A stretch of 64,000 nucleotides of DNA from Chrysopilus asiliformis (lineage: Eukaryota > Arthropoda > Insecta > Diptera > Rhagionidae), in NCBI GenBank assembly GCA_964034945.1, contig OZ035960.1, positions 83,700,148 to 83,764,147 on the forward strand. The letters are read 5' to 3'. The position numbers and the translations under genes were made by a program. This document shows positions 35,391 to 46,406 of this stretch, piece after piece; positions within the stretch are counted from its first letter, which is position 1; the number at the start of each line of letters is the position of its first letter. Below the pieces are notes generated by a model that saw only the letters and a program-made list of their open reading frames with translations, was not told the DNA's origin and searched no databases.

Positions 35391-35825
35391 CCCGTCATAC
35401 ACTTGAGCTAAGCTATGTGAGCGGGACTAGCTATAGTTACACAGCTTAGCTGGGTTAGCTCTATCGTTGCACACTTGAGCTAAACTACGCGGCGATATTT
35501 AAATAAATGTATGCCATCTGTTGTATGCAATTGGCACTTACACATTTATGTCCACAAAATACTACACTTTTGCAAAGACCGATTCTACACTGTATAACGC
35601 CGAAAGTGTGTATATGTTAGTGTCAGCGATGCCAGCGAAGTAGTTCGCGTAGTTGAAGTCTGAACTACGCGAGCGAGCTTAGTCCGTGTCGCCCATGACT
35701 AGGCGACGTAGTTTCATAGTTTCGCTGAAGTGTGCGGTCACCAATGTAAATGCTAAGGATTTGACTTTCAGCGAGAAACTTAGCTCACGTTAGTTGAGCT
35801 CGCTAAGCTCAAGTGTGCGACGGAG
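35391..35825. mobile_element. 435-bp MITE with 6-bp duplication
   Basis: GTTACG flanks both sides (35385-35390 and 35826-35831). The ends are related inverted repeats containing ACACTTGAGCTAAGC and GCTAAGCTCAAGTGTG. An almost identical copy lies inverted at 62265-62698, and an interrupted piece at 5713-5758. The interior is conserved between copies, including GCGGCGATATTTAAATAAAT. No open frame. Confidence 0.85.
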
Positions 35826-35831
35826 GTTACG

Positions 35832-37190
35832 ATACTGTTCCCATTACTTACTTCTTTAAAGCGAAACTGACATTCAGGTTCCACAGCTAATCACTATATC
35901 GATCCGACAACCGTTAAATGCGACTCGTCAGGGTCGACACGGTCGCCACTAGAGTTACTTCAGTTACTCACGCCCGTTTTCAAACAAAAGAAAAAAAGCC
36001 GCTCTATCGCTGTAGGATTTTCATGAAGCAAACATTGACCCAAAGACGAACCGTCGATCACCAATTTCCCTACTAAAGCAATGGTGGCTTTGCAGACGCA
36101 TTATTAATCAGTAGGTCGTGCTCGTAACTTCTCACGCTTCTTGTACGCGGATGTGAATTATATGTGTAAATTTTTAGCCCCGTTGCGTAAATTGCTGCAT
36201 TTTAAAGCCGCAAAGAACAAATCTCATGTGCCCGTGCCTTTCGATGCTATTTGGGTGGTACCTTACAAAAAAGTTGTTATTCCCTTTACGAGTATTTCCC
36301 ATCATTACTTCCGCAGGACTACTTTCTTAATATTGTTTTAGCAGTACAATAGAATTTTAGATTTCTAAATAGTTTCTCGAAGACAACAAAACTTGAAACA
36401 AGCTTACATTTAATATGAACCCCGGATGACTGAAATTCGTGCGAATTCGAAAGAATACAAATGTGCAAACGGATATTATAAAGTAAAAAATCTCTTTAGC
36501 AAAAAAGATTTTTGAAAAAAATACCGACTACATTTCTTAAAATTATTTTTTTCAACTCTTTAAATAATTCTTTAAAGAGGAAAAAAATCATTCTGTCTAG
36601 TCAAATCCAGCAACAAAAAGGCAATCCACTGACACGAGTTTTAAGTTTACTCCAATGATTATTTAATCCTTTTGTAGAATTTTTGTAGTCGTCGGTTTTT
36701 TAGAAAATTTTTGTGTTCCCCTGCCCTCTGCAGCTATGCTGGGGAATTAAAAGATATCTCTTGGTGAATTAAAATATTTCGCAATTAGTATTAAAAGAAA
36801 TTTCAAGCCTAAATTGCCGCTATTTTCATAAAGAAAATTCTGCCAATTAATGACACAACAAAAAAGATTCCAATGAAAAGCTTACGCAGAATAAATACAT
36901 CATTAAACGAATGAAAAAGTTTTCCCAATTAATTTGATCCCTTTATAGCGATTTACGTCAGTTTCTATGTTCGAAGCAATTCTTTTTGAAATTATACTAA
37001 CAACATGTGACATTAAGTCAGAGGTAAATCCTAAGACTGGATTAATCATAAAAGACGTATAAATGTCTTTCAGAATAATAATGAAATTTACATAAAAACC
37101 GCCTTTTCATTCTTTTCTGCCATATAAATAAAGATGTGAATATATTTAGGAAAGAAAATGCGTTAATCCACTGAAAAAGCATTAGATGTG
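35832..37190. other. AT-rich DNA, nothing recognised
   Basis: One 66-codon frame at 36141-36341 lacks family features. No structured repeats with borders. Confidence 0.4.
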
Positions 37191-37194
37191 GTAT

Positions 37195-37905
37195 ACTCCA
37201 TCAGAGTTTTTCACCTCTTGGCCGCTCCATATTTCTTTTTAGTTAACCAACATATCTGTCAAGAGACACATCTCATTGAGAACAGATTGCCGCCTTCCAA
37301 ATTGTCCATTCACTGTGACTTGTATAATCTTCACACAAGAATTGGCTTCCTCCCTTAAGCGCAATACATCACCTTCTTGCATAAAATAAAAATTACACGT
37401 TTACCCCCTGACTCTCAATGTCTAACCCGCTTCTAGTTTTTTTTGCTTTAGGTTTTTCTTGCCATCTGTGGAGGCATAAAACGGTAAATGATATTCCCCA
37501 AGGGAGGCGAAAACCCCATAAAAATATATTTCCATGTACGCAAAAAGGAAGGATCAAAAGTGAAAGTAGCACTCCCTTGGCCCTGAATGTCTTGAAAATG
37601 ATGACATCGCCCCCGGGGACTAAGGATGTTGAGGCGAAACAACGTTCTATCTCTGTATACATGCAACATTATTCCTCACTGTGTATATTTTTGTTATTTT
37701 CCGGTCCATTTGGCAAACAGAATTATTGGCTCGCCAAACCCCACAGAGGCTCCACGTAAACCTGATATTATGTATGTCGGTACCATTATATTATCGACAA
37801 CATTAAATGACGCCTCAGTTTGTATACCTATAGAAAGAGACACCACGAGTAGTGTCAGAACACGTAGCGAAAATACATTCCGACATAGAAAGGTACTGAA
37901 CATTT
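37195..37905 (-). pseudogene. Possible remnant of an unidentified coding region
   Basis: On the minus strand several adjacent frames read like real protein but do not join: ASFNVVDNIMVPTYIISGLR (about 37754-37810), SLVPGGDVIIFKTF (37590-37632) passing by a one-base shift to SATFTFDPSFLRTWKYIF, and, after a TTTTATGCAAG acceptor-like word, EGDVLRLREEANSCVKIIQV (37310-37375). It may be exons of a host gene or a decayed gene or transposon. I do not recognise the family. Confidence 0.25.
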
Positions 37906-37925
37906 TACCTTACTACAAAAATTAG

Positions 37926-39297
37926 ACACGTTTTCACTAGTTAGGTGCCAGGGAAAATTAATGTAAATTCTCATGTTGAAAATAGGAGTAATGGAACTCT
38001 TTAAAAGAAAAGCTCTTATAAAACGTGTAGGTACATTTAATACGCTTCAATTTTAGACAAAATCTTGTTGTGTTATCATAAAAGTAAACATTCTGAAATT
38101 TTATTATTTTTTTGAACAGTTTAACTTACTCGATTCTCGGATATTTAGAAAAAATCAATTATTTACAATAAATCCGTTTGCCACACTTTTCATGCTAGAT
38201 AAATTTAGTATCTCTTTATATTTAAGATTTTCTATAAAAATAATAGAAATTTTAGTTTTATGAACACCCATTCCTCGAATTATACCGTTTTTATACGATT
38301 TCGAAATACATATTGCAGTTTTTTTTTTTGAAAAACTCAATCCCTCTTTTATACGATTTATTTATTTTATACGAGCGATTGAGCGAATTGCTTATTATTA
38401 TCCTCAATTTGATTTTTTTTTCTTTTTCTTGTAGTTTGTTTATACTCTAGTACCAGGAAGACCGAGCCATGCTCGGAATCCTCAGAATCCTCCTTTTGGT
38501 AATTTTTTTGGGGAAAAAAGTAGATTCACGTTAACTTCACAGTAGTTTTCCTGAGGTTTTAAATCTCCGATCCAAAAGCCCACTCCGCTAACTTCCTCGG
38601 AGAAAAAGGAAAGAAAGAATATTTTTGTTATCACCACAGGACCTTTGGTTTCGAATATTGAATTTCCAACATCAGATTCGGCATCAGCGACCTCAAAAAC
38701 TCCCTAATGTATATTTTTCAGAAAAAATAGGATAATGGCGATATTCTATAGGACCTTCCGTTTCAAATTTTGAAACTCCAACATCATATTCGGGATCAGC
38801 GACCTCACAAACCCTATAGTGTAAACTTTCCTGAAGAAAAACAGGACAAAGAATATTCGCAGTATCCTTATAGAACTTTAACGAATTTCCCTGAAGATGG
38901 GACCTAAGGTGATCGCATTTTTGTCCCCGAAAACTATAACTAGCCGAATTTCATCAAAATCTATAGAACCTGTTTCGAAAAAAAAAATATATACAAACAT
39001 GAAAACATACAATTGTAATTCTTAATGCGGTTTGTCTCTGAGTAATTGAATCCGATTGTAATTGCAACATGATTCGTATAATAATGTTCAGGGAACTTGA
39101 TTGTTTTGTAATTACTATTTATCGCTGCCGATAGATATCTAAAAAGTGATATTTTTAGAAAGCACATCAAAAACCTTACTCTATAGCAAAATTGCGAATT
39201 TCCATTAAAATACCTTCACGTAATTCGATGGCTAGGGGTATCGAGGGGAGGGAAAAGTCAGGTTTGTAGTGGATAAATCGAAAGCCCCTAGCCCCCT
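37926..39297. repeat. AT-rich DNA with ~110-bp tandem repeat units
   Basis: Two clear units, about 38640-38750 and 38752-38870, share TTCGAATATTGAATTTCCAACATCAGATTCGG-type wording (landmarks CCAACATCA, CAGCGACCTCA, CCCTA), matching the pairs at 8435-8645. The rest shows no coding signal. Confidence 0.5.
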
Positions 39298-39685
39298 CAG
39301 TAATACCACAAATAATATACAGATGACCAGAGCTCAAAGAAACTCATGATACAATTTTTAACGATCAGCCGACAGAAGATCAGCCGACAAAAGCTTTTGA
39401 CTTAAATTTTGAGCGAGAGTGGAGAGATAGTTTCTCGTCAAATCGTATGCCGAACACACACAAGTGAATGTAATAAATGTGTTGAATTTTTTGTATGATT
39501 AGCGCGGCGGTGGGGTTGTATAAAACAAGTTTACAAAAGCTTGAAATCATCTCAAAAGAACCGAAGACAAGGTTTTCTCCCAGAGGAAAAAGTTTTTCGG
39601 CTTTTAAAAGCTCGCTTGATTTGGTTTCATATAACATGGTTTTCTTTGAGCTCTGTTCATCTGTATATTATTTGTGGTAATACTG
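39298..39685. mobile_element. Foldback element with ~50-bp inverted arms
   Basis: The left arm has CAGTAATACCACAAATAATA, then CAGATGACCAGAGCTCAAAG. The right arm is its mirror image with few changes (CAGTATTACCAC at the outer end). The interior holds a duplicated GATCAGCCGACA word (39363-39388). No clear target duplication or coding capacity. Confidence 0.65.
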
Positions 39686-40026
39686 TAAAGTTTCATTAAG
39701 ATCGGACCACCCAATTCGAAGATAACAGGCGAGGGGTATCGAAGGGGAATTTTCTCAGGGGTGAGACCTATCTAGATCGATTTCTTGTCCCCGAAAATCC
39801 CTAACCCCCAAGTTTCGTGAAAATCGTTAGGTTTCCTACAAAGTTTGAGGACCCCTGGAGGAGGCAAGGGGGGCGAGCGACGGCTAAAAATACCCATTTT
39901 GGATAGGGTATGCTTCTCTCTACCCCTCCCTATACACGAAAAATCTGTAGCGTCATTGTCGCTAAACTGAACTTTAGCCCAAATTTCTTAATTGATTTTG
40001 TTGTTGAACAACTAGTTAGTCTAAAT

Positions 40027-40791
40027 CAGGCCTCGGCACCATGTATGTAGTGATTTACTACTACTCGAAAAAATTTTATGTTTCTTCATATACTATAACA
40101 CAAAATGAGAAAACGCATCATTTTCATTTTTTACGCTCTTTCGCTTTTGATGGAGACGTTTAGGAACAGTGAACTACACAAATTATCATTATGCAATTTC
40201 AGAATCATTTGTTCCGCCTAAAGGAAATTTCTCTAAAAAAAACTTTCTTTAAGTTGTCAACCTGTCTTACTCTTTCTACTTCATTGCATCGGGCAAAATC
40301 GAACTTATGACAGCTGTTGTAATGGCGTTTTAGATTGGATTTTTTATTCGACATGTAACTGCAAACTAGACATTGACGGTTATCATTATTTGTGGTTATT
40401 AAATATTTGTTTTCCCAATCCCACGACATAGTATTTGAATTTGAATATGAGCGCTTCATAATAAAAAAAGGAAAACTAAAAAAATCAAATTTCTGAAAAA
40501 ATTTCGTACATCAGTGTTCTTTGGGAAGCAATTATAATTTTGGAGAGCAAATGTATACACCCGTACGCATCAACAGCAGAAATCATACTGAATGACTGTC
40601 GTAGGCTCGCTCCATCGATTGTTAGTCAATCGTTTGATTTCGGCTGCCGAAGTGGCCGTCGTCAACCAACACGTATCATTGCGTTGGAGAGTCGAGTAAA
40701 AACGTTCATGCATTGATTGTAGTCTCGTAAAATTTGAATAAAAATGTTATCGTATTGAGGAGCCAGACGAGCCAAGCAGTGCCGAGCTCTG
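40027..40791 (-). mobile_element. hAT element inserted in the Ulp1-type gene
   Basis: GTCTAAAT is exactly duplicated at 40019-40026 and 40792-40799. The ends are CAGGCCTCGGCACC on the left and, reverse-complemented, CAGAGCTCGGCACT on the right. The 765-bp element retains only the start of a transposase on the minus strand, so it is an internal deletion derivative. Confidence 0.92.
40205..40459 (-). pseudogene. N-terminal zinc-finger fragment of a hAT transposase
   Basis: The 84-residue frame starts MKRSYSNSNTMSWDWENKYL and contains CLVCSYMSNKKSNLKRHYN followed by SCH: a C-x2-C-x12-H-x4-H finger of the BED/C2H2 kind found at the start of hAT transposases (pattern 'C-x2-C-x6-K-x2-NLKRH'). The catalytic domain is absent. 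It lies wholly inside the hAT element. Confidence 0.7.
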
Positions 40792-41459
40792 GTCTAAATG
40801 AAAGCTTTGAAGCGGTGAAACATCACGTAGCGACACAATTATTCTATTCAAAAAAATTAATGCCTAATACATTTTTTGAACTAGATTTTGATAAACAGTT
40901 GTTAGTAATGCCGATTTTAAAATCAAACAATAATATGGGAAATCATTGGACATTGGTAATTATTGACAGAATTAACAAAGACTTTTCATACTTTGATTCC
41001 GCTTTGTCAAAACAACTAAGGGAGACAAATTGTCAAACTAAATTTAATAAATTCGGGGTAATTTTGAATAAATATAATGGGACATTGCACAATCTTGGAA
41101 CAAAATCCGAATGGAGAATAAAATATTTTGATTATCCAACACAAAAAGATGGATATAATTGTTGTGTATTTATTTTACATTATTTGGAGGAAATAATAAA
41201 ATTTCAACGAATTAAAACTACCAACTTTGATCCAAATAAATACATAATATGTCTCAAAAAATTCATATTGGAAAATTCTTTAAATATGACTGAAAGGTGC
41301 TTGAAATGTGGAAAGAACGAAGAAGAAAGTACCAATAATGCACTGCTAAATGACTGGGTATATTGCGACAAATGCAACAGGTGCGTGCATTGCAGTTGCG
41401 TAAATATACAAATTCACAGAATTAAACAAAAACAATATTTTTGTTTCTTCTGTGATTAG

Positions 41460-41794
41460 TATTTTTTGGAATTGCAGTTTTAAGTTTTATTATTGATAAT
41501 TCGATATTTTTAGATTTTATAATTGAATTTTTATTACGACAGACGAATTAAAAATGAATTAAAATAATTACAAAAATATAAAAATTTAAAAAAATTAAAA
41601 AACATTGAAAAATATTTAAAAAAACTTTTAAAAAATATTTAAAAAAAACTTAAAAAGACTAAAAACAAAAAAAAAAAAAAACAAAAAAAAACAAATGGAT
41701 CCAGAATTCGCCACGTGCCACCGCGTTGGATCCGGACATTGACAAAGAGCGAATATTTTGGGCACCACAATGCAGGTAAATCGCTTGCAGAATT
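41460..41794. other. A-rich spacer downstream of the protease gene
   Basis: Highly A-rich (41520-41695), with repeated AAAAATATTTAAAAAA words, then about 100 bp of ordinary sequence. No feature recognised. Confidence 0.4.
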
Positions 41795-42660
41795 ATGGCC
41801 CGTGCGCCTTCTGCTCGGTCCCCACTCCCAACTCCACCTTACTTTTACTATGCTTAAACGTCTACGAAGGGGTGGGAAATGACCCTGCAACATATATTCC
41901 TCTTTATTCGTAGTGCAAATTTTTAGTGAAGCCATGTTATATGCTCTAGCAACAAACAGATACATAATAATAGTGTGATTTTTATACCCGTATGGTGAAA
42001 CCAAAGTTAGTAGCCTTACCGTTTGTAACGCCAAGATCCCGTCATCACACACAAAAATGAATTACACCAGTGTGTTTAGAATGATAAAAATAATTAATTT
42101 TTGCATGTCCGTCCGTCTGTCCGTCTGTCTGTCCGTCTGTCTGTCCGTCTGTGGCGCGGATTGCGGGCGCACGGATTGAGTTAGAGACTTGAAATTTTGC
42201 ACAGATCCGTTTTTCGTAAAATGCGAGGCCAAGTTCGTTAATGGGAAAAAATGGACCATTAGGGGGGGTACCCCCCATACGAATGAAAACTTTTTTTCTG
42301 AATATCTCAAAAACGGTGAATTTTATCAAAAAAGTCCAAGAACAAAAGTTATTTAGGATATGATTTTACATAAAACTCCCATACATCAAAATTCGATTGG
42401 AATAATTTAAAAAAATCTTATTGGGAAATTTGACTTCAAAGTGGAATTTTGATACAACTGTTCGCCGTCAATCACCATACGGGTTTTCAATAATTGCCAG
42501 ATTGGCAATTATAGCTTTTGTTATGTTTGTTTGTTTCCGTTGTCCGGTTGTTCAACATTGTTGTGTTGCCAAACATGTTGTGCAACACGTTGTGCAACAT
42601 GTTGGGCAACATGTGTCTCAACAATTTAGTGCTGGAATTTAGTGCTGTCTTCACGCCGGT
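41795..42660. repeat. 319-bp dispersed repeat 'R', copy 1, interrupted by a HINE
   Basis: It matches 50761-51079 from GGCCCG..GCCTTCTGCTCGGTCC through GTGCTGTCTTCACGCCGGT. Copy 1 is split by the element at 41979-42525, and removing it gives 319 bp, the same length as copy 2. Near the right end is a short run of TGTGCAACACGT / TGTTGGGCAACA palindromes. Confidence 0.8.
41979..42525 (+). mobile_element. HINE/DINE-1-type element with a known empty site
   Basis: It has the same ends as the copy at 34144. Copy 2 of repeat R reads GTGTGATTTTTGTTTGTTTC across the site (50937-50956), whereas here the element sits between GTGTGATTTTT and TTTGTTTGTTTCC. The insertion is therefore in a T run, with at most three ambiguous T's and no longer duplication, as expected for Helentron-type insertion between T's. 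Microsatellite at 42105-42152. Confidence 0.87.
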
Positions 42661-43753
42661 AAATCAAATAATGTTTATTATGGCCATACAATCGGTAAAA
42701 AAAATCAGGTTTTTTTTCTAATCGTCTTTTCCGGTTTATTATCTTTAAATTAACGTTTTTAAATAAATTATTCAATAAAAATTACTATTCGTTTCGGAAA
42801 ATCTAACACAATTCACCAATTCACAATATGAGCTCGACGTTTGACAGAAACCATTCACAATGAAAAGTTCGAACTTTTTATGTTTAAAAAAAATTTATAG
42901 ACGCAATTATTAACCAAATCAAACATCAAATGATAAATAACATAATTAGTAACATAATTACCATGATAAATGCTACAATTGCTAAGAGCCAATCTTTATG
43001 AAGACCGCCACAACTTTTATTTAAAAAAATCAATTTGTATCGAGAAGGGAATAAGGAGTAGTCCGATTGAATTTTGGTATATGGAAAAGTTGTGTAAAAT
43101 TATATTTTCAACTCGTTTTACCTTAATAAATTTTTCAATACAACTCACCTTTTTCGAGACAATAGGAAAACAAATTCAATTTTCAATTTGCATGGGAGAG
43201 GAGGAAGGAGTGGTACAACTGGATTTTGATGTCTAGATAAGTTATGTAAAATCATATTCTAAACACATTTCATCTTCATAAATAATCCTAGTGTTTTCAT
43301 TCATCACAGCGAACTGGAAACTTAAAAAAAAACTAGAATTCGAACCGAAATTAGTAAGCAATTATCCCGTTTCGAACACGTCAAAAGTTGTTTCTAAGTT
43401 AGTCACAGCTCATTGGTAAGGGCCAACATTTTCAATATGAGACGCAGGACTCATTTGCTCATTATTTAGAAATCCTCAAAATACTTAATGACTATAGATT
43501 ACAAATGGAAATTAGAAAGATTTTATGTTATGTAGGTATATTAGAGGAATCAATAGGTTTTATTTTAAACTTAAATATTGAGTGATATTTTAAATAAAAA
43601 CTTTCGAGTACGTAATTGAAAATTCAACACTTTTTTTATACCATTTATTGATACAAATTCATTAAACTAAGAGGTAACGATTTATAAAAAAATATATAAC
43701 TGCTTTTTTTGTTCGAAAAATTCCAAAAAATCCAACCTTTAAAGTCGAATCTG
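42661..43753. other. AT-rich DNA with a HINE-like dispersed module
   Basis: At about 43060-43260 the words GATTGAATTTTGGTATATGG and GGATTTTGATGTCTAG..TTATGTAAAATCATATT repeat in tandem, as at 7477-7660. No coding signal. Confidence 0.4.
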
Positions 43754-44185
43754 TTATTCGAATTTATTAAAATAGCGTGTCTTCCAGTTTACCACTTTTA
43801 TTAGACGTTGCTCCTCAGCTAACTGAAGAAGCTTTAAAACTTCGAATTGCGAGCGTTTGAAATCTGGCACATAAACTTCTAATGGTTCAGAACGATTTGA
43901 ATCTTTAAGAACTTGTATCAATCTTAAAGTGAAATCACGATTTGTGATTTTGTCCCATCCTGGCAAATCTAAGGTTTTCAAATTCTTGGCATTAGCAACA
44001 TACGCGAATATAGCTTTTTTGGTCAAATTGGGACAACGGCAACAATGTAGTACCTTCAGATTTGGTTTTCGAATGGCCAAACTTGCCAAGAATTGATCAT
44101 CGAGGTCAACGCAAAGTTCTTGTAGTGCAGTCATTTCATAAATTTCATTCTGCTGAGTCCGATTTAATTTTGCCAAACCTTCACA
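43754..44185 (-). pseudogene. C-terminal half of an RRM/F-box/LRR gene, displaced
   Basis: The minus-strand frame begins right after TGTGAAGG (44185-44178) and encodes GLAKLNRTQQNEIYEM, then leucine-rich repeats (LQELCVDLDDQFLASL, LKVLHCCRCPNLTKKAIFAY, LKTLDLPGWDKIT), ending with a stop at 43754. The N-terminal half, on the plus strand, ends at the same 8-bp word TGTGAAGG (47541-47548), and the two halves read in frame across it. The coding sequence itself is undamaged but lacks a start. Confidence 0.8.
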
Positions 44186-44293
44186 GGGTTGGGTACGAAA
44201 TCCCGGAAAACAAAATCCCGGAAATCAAAATCCCGGAATCAAAATCCCGGAATTCAAAATCCCGGAATCAAAATCCTGGAAATCAAAATCCCG
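44186..44293. mobile_element. MITE-like end with short tandem repeats at the inversion junction
   Basis: Directly outside the LRR fragment is CAGGGTTGGGTACGAAATCC (44184 on), followed by about seven copies of a 14-16 bp word, CCGGAATCAAAATC. A variant, AATCCCGGAAAACAAAATCG, lies at the other junction (47564-47583), followed by TTACCCAGAACC, which mirrors GGTTGGGTA. The CAGGG end and subterminal repeats suggest a hAT-like MITE. Confidence 0.5.
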
Positions 44294-44295
44294 GA

Positions 44296-44805
44296 ATCAA
44301 AATCCAAAAAAAAGAGGGCAAAAAGGGGAGAAAATGAGGGCAAAAAGAGGGCAAAAAGGGGGAAAAAGAGGGCAAAAAGGGGGAAAAAGAGGGCAAAAAG
44401 GGGGGAAAACGAGGGCAAAAGGAGGGCAAAAGGGGGGAAAAATGGGGGCAAAAAGAGGGCAAAAAGAGCGCAAAAAGGGGTAAAAATGAGGGCAAAAAGG
44501 GGGAAAAAGAGGGCAAAAAGGGGAAAAATGAGGGCAAAAAGAAAACAAAAGAGGGCAAAAAGAGGGCAAACAGAGGGCAAAAAGAAGGCAAAAAGAAGGC
44601 AAAAAAAAGACAAAAAGAGGGCAAAAAGAGGGCGAAAAGAGGGCAAGAAGACGGCAAGAGGAGGGCAAAAGGAGGGCAAAAAGGGGGAAAAATGAGGGCA
44701 AAAAGAGGGCAAAAAGGGGGAAAATCAGAGAAAAAGGTGGGCAAAAAGGGGGGAAATGAGGGCGAAAAGAGGGCAAGAAGAGGGCAAAAAGAGGAGAGGT
44801 AGGAA
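44296..44805. repeat. 11-bp GAGGGCAAAAA repeat array, left arm
   Basis: About 45 degenerate copies of GAGGGCAAAAA and its variants GGGGGAAAAAT and GGGCAAAAGGA. Purine strand bias is nearly complete. Long frames on both strands (Lys/Arg/Gly or Pro/Ser/Phe/Leu) are artefacts of the repeat. Confidence 0.9.
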
Positions 44806-44850
44806 AATTAGAGATTATTTCCGACATTAAAGTATTTATTTTATTTTCAG

Positions 44851-45231
44851 AAGCCCTACCAGTGCGAGGTTTGCGGCAAGAAATTTAGGAGATCCGGCGA
44901 TCTTCTCAGGCATAGACGGCAGAATCACCTAAAATGGAAGCAATTCGCCTGCAAAGTGTGTGGAATGCAATTCGGTTCCACGAATGGCATCAAAACGCAT
45001 ATGATTTCCCATTCGAACGGCGATAAACAATTCGAATGTGAGGTTTGTGAGGCCAAGTTTCCGAGAAAGAGAACTCTCACAGAGCATTTACGAATACATG
45101 CTGATATTAAGGAGTTTTCGTGTTTATCTTGCGGTAAAAGTTTTGCCCAGAAACAAGGACTCTACAGTCATACGAAATCTCATAAATCTAGTCTAAAAAC
45201 CAAAGAGATTGTTAAAAACTTTCTCAACTAG
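44851..45231 (+). pseudogene. Terminal exon of a C2H2 zinc-finger gene, left copy
   Basis: After TTATTTTCAG the exon encodes four C2H2 fingers: CEVCGKKFRRSGDLLRH.., CKVCGMQFGSTNGIKTH.., CEVCEAKFPRKRTLTEH.. and CLSCGKSFAQKQGLYSH.., then a Lys-rich tail ending FLN and a TAG stop at 45229-45231. It would bind DNA. Upstream exons are not found, since the 11-bp array lies immediately 5'. The right copy (49300-49776) has GAG where this copy has TAG and lacks 10 bp downstream. Either copy could be an orphan exon captured in the duplicated block. Confidence 0.75.
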
Positions 45232-46406
45232 TCGTGCTTTAGTTTAAGAGGTCATAAAATACGTCATACATTATGAGGAGGTCTGCGGTGGCATAAAATT
45301 GCTTGAAAAAAACGGTGGAAACACTAGTTTTATATAGTCGATCTATTATGGACAAACCATAATATTAAATTTTTTGCATGAGAAATTGAATTCAGTTTTA
45401 TTTAAGAACTTGAATGTTTTTTCTACAAGTATCATTCCTAGCCAATTAAACTTGAGGGAAAAATTGCCATTTATATTTAAGGTTGAATTGTATGCTGAGA
45501 AATTTAGTTTGTTCAGTGAGAATTACTGATATTTGTTTTTTAGATCGAAAAACATTATAATAATATCTAAGTTCTAGTCTTTAATATATTAATCAGAAAA
45601 AGAAACCTTGTATATTTTGCTGTACAAAACTGCAGACGCGCACTGCAATGGTAGGCATGTAGTGTGGTTGTAAACTGGCAATTTAAGTTTTTGGAACACT
45701 TTACTTTTCTATTTTCTGATATGTTTTAATAATATTAGATTTCGATAAAATTTGAATATCAAATCAACAGTATTTTATGCCAAAGTAAATTAGTCAGTAG
45801 TCTACTACCAACGAAAAAATGTTAAACTTTATTAAAAATATACTTGAACTAAAATCATATATTCAATATGAAAATTGGCTTTTTATTCTTTTTTACTTGT
45901 GATTATGTTTTAAGCTTTTCTCTAACATTAATTTCATCAAATACTAAACAAGAATTATCTAAAATTAATTGATAAAAATTTAATATAAAAAAACGAAAAA
46001 AAACCGCAAAAAATAAAGAAAATCAAGCCTATAACAAAATACTTTGATCAAAAATAAATAAAAATTTAAGTGACCTTTGGGAATGATATTTTCATAATAA
46101 CAAATAATTTAATCAAATGAAAATTTTTTTGCTGGTATTAAATTTTTTATGGTGTTGTGTTATTATTTCTTATGAAAAACGTAAATTTCTTTTAAAAGTT
46201 AATATATTAAAAGTTAATATACTAATAAGTTCAATCTAAGCAAGAAAGCCCATTTGACAGTGAAATTAAATTTAAATAAGTTGTTGCGAAAAGTATTCGC
46301 AGAATAACTACAAAATAAGACATGGATCAAAGTAAAAGGTATACAAAAAACTTTAAACATTAGAAATTTACATGATAAAATCTTGAAAATATAGATTTAA
46401 AGAAAA
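45232..46406. other. Duplicated non-coding spacer of the left arm
   Basis: AT-rich and closely matched in reverse by 48230-49299. Just before the RRM frame, ATGGATCAAAGTAAAAG followed by GTATAC (46322-46344) and a later ATATAG acceptor-like word (46388-46393) could form a small leader exon and intron; joined, they would be out of frame with the RRM protein. Confidence 0.6.

Larger units (their letters stand above)
39930..41459 (+). pseudogene. Ulp1-type cysteine protease with PHD finger, split by a hAT insertion
   Basis: The 3' part (40800-41459) has the C48 protease landmarks: GNHWTLVIID (catalytic His), FSYFDSA (Asp), and YPTQKDGYNCCVF, with Gln six residues before the catalytic Cys; Cys replaces the usual Gly after it. 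It ends in a C4HC3 PHD-type finger (CLKC, CDKC, HCSC, CFFC). The reading frame continues upstream across the hAT insert: removing 40027-40791 and one duplication joins PNFLIDFVVEQLV to SLNESFEAVKHHV. The N-terminus is not defined; it may begin at an upstream exon. Such proteases process SUMO-like modifiers; fusions with PHD fingers are common in proteins of large DNA transposons, so an element origin is likely. The only visible lesion is the insertion. Confidence 0.75.

Noticed and set aside
44189..44827. Lys/Arg/Gly-rich and Pro/Phe/Leu/Ser-rich frames
   Set aside because: They are translations of the 11-bp GAGGGCAAAAA array in different registers; the same occurs at 49840-51073.
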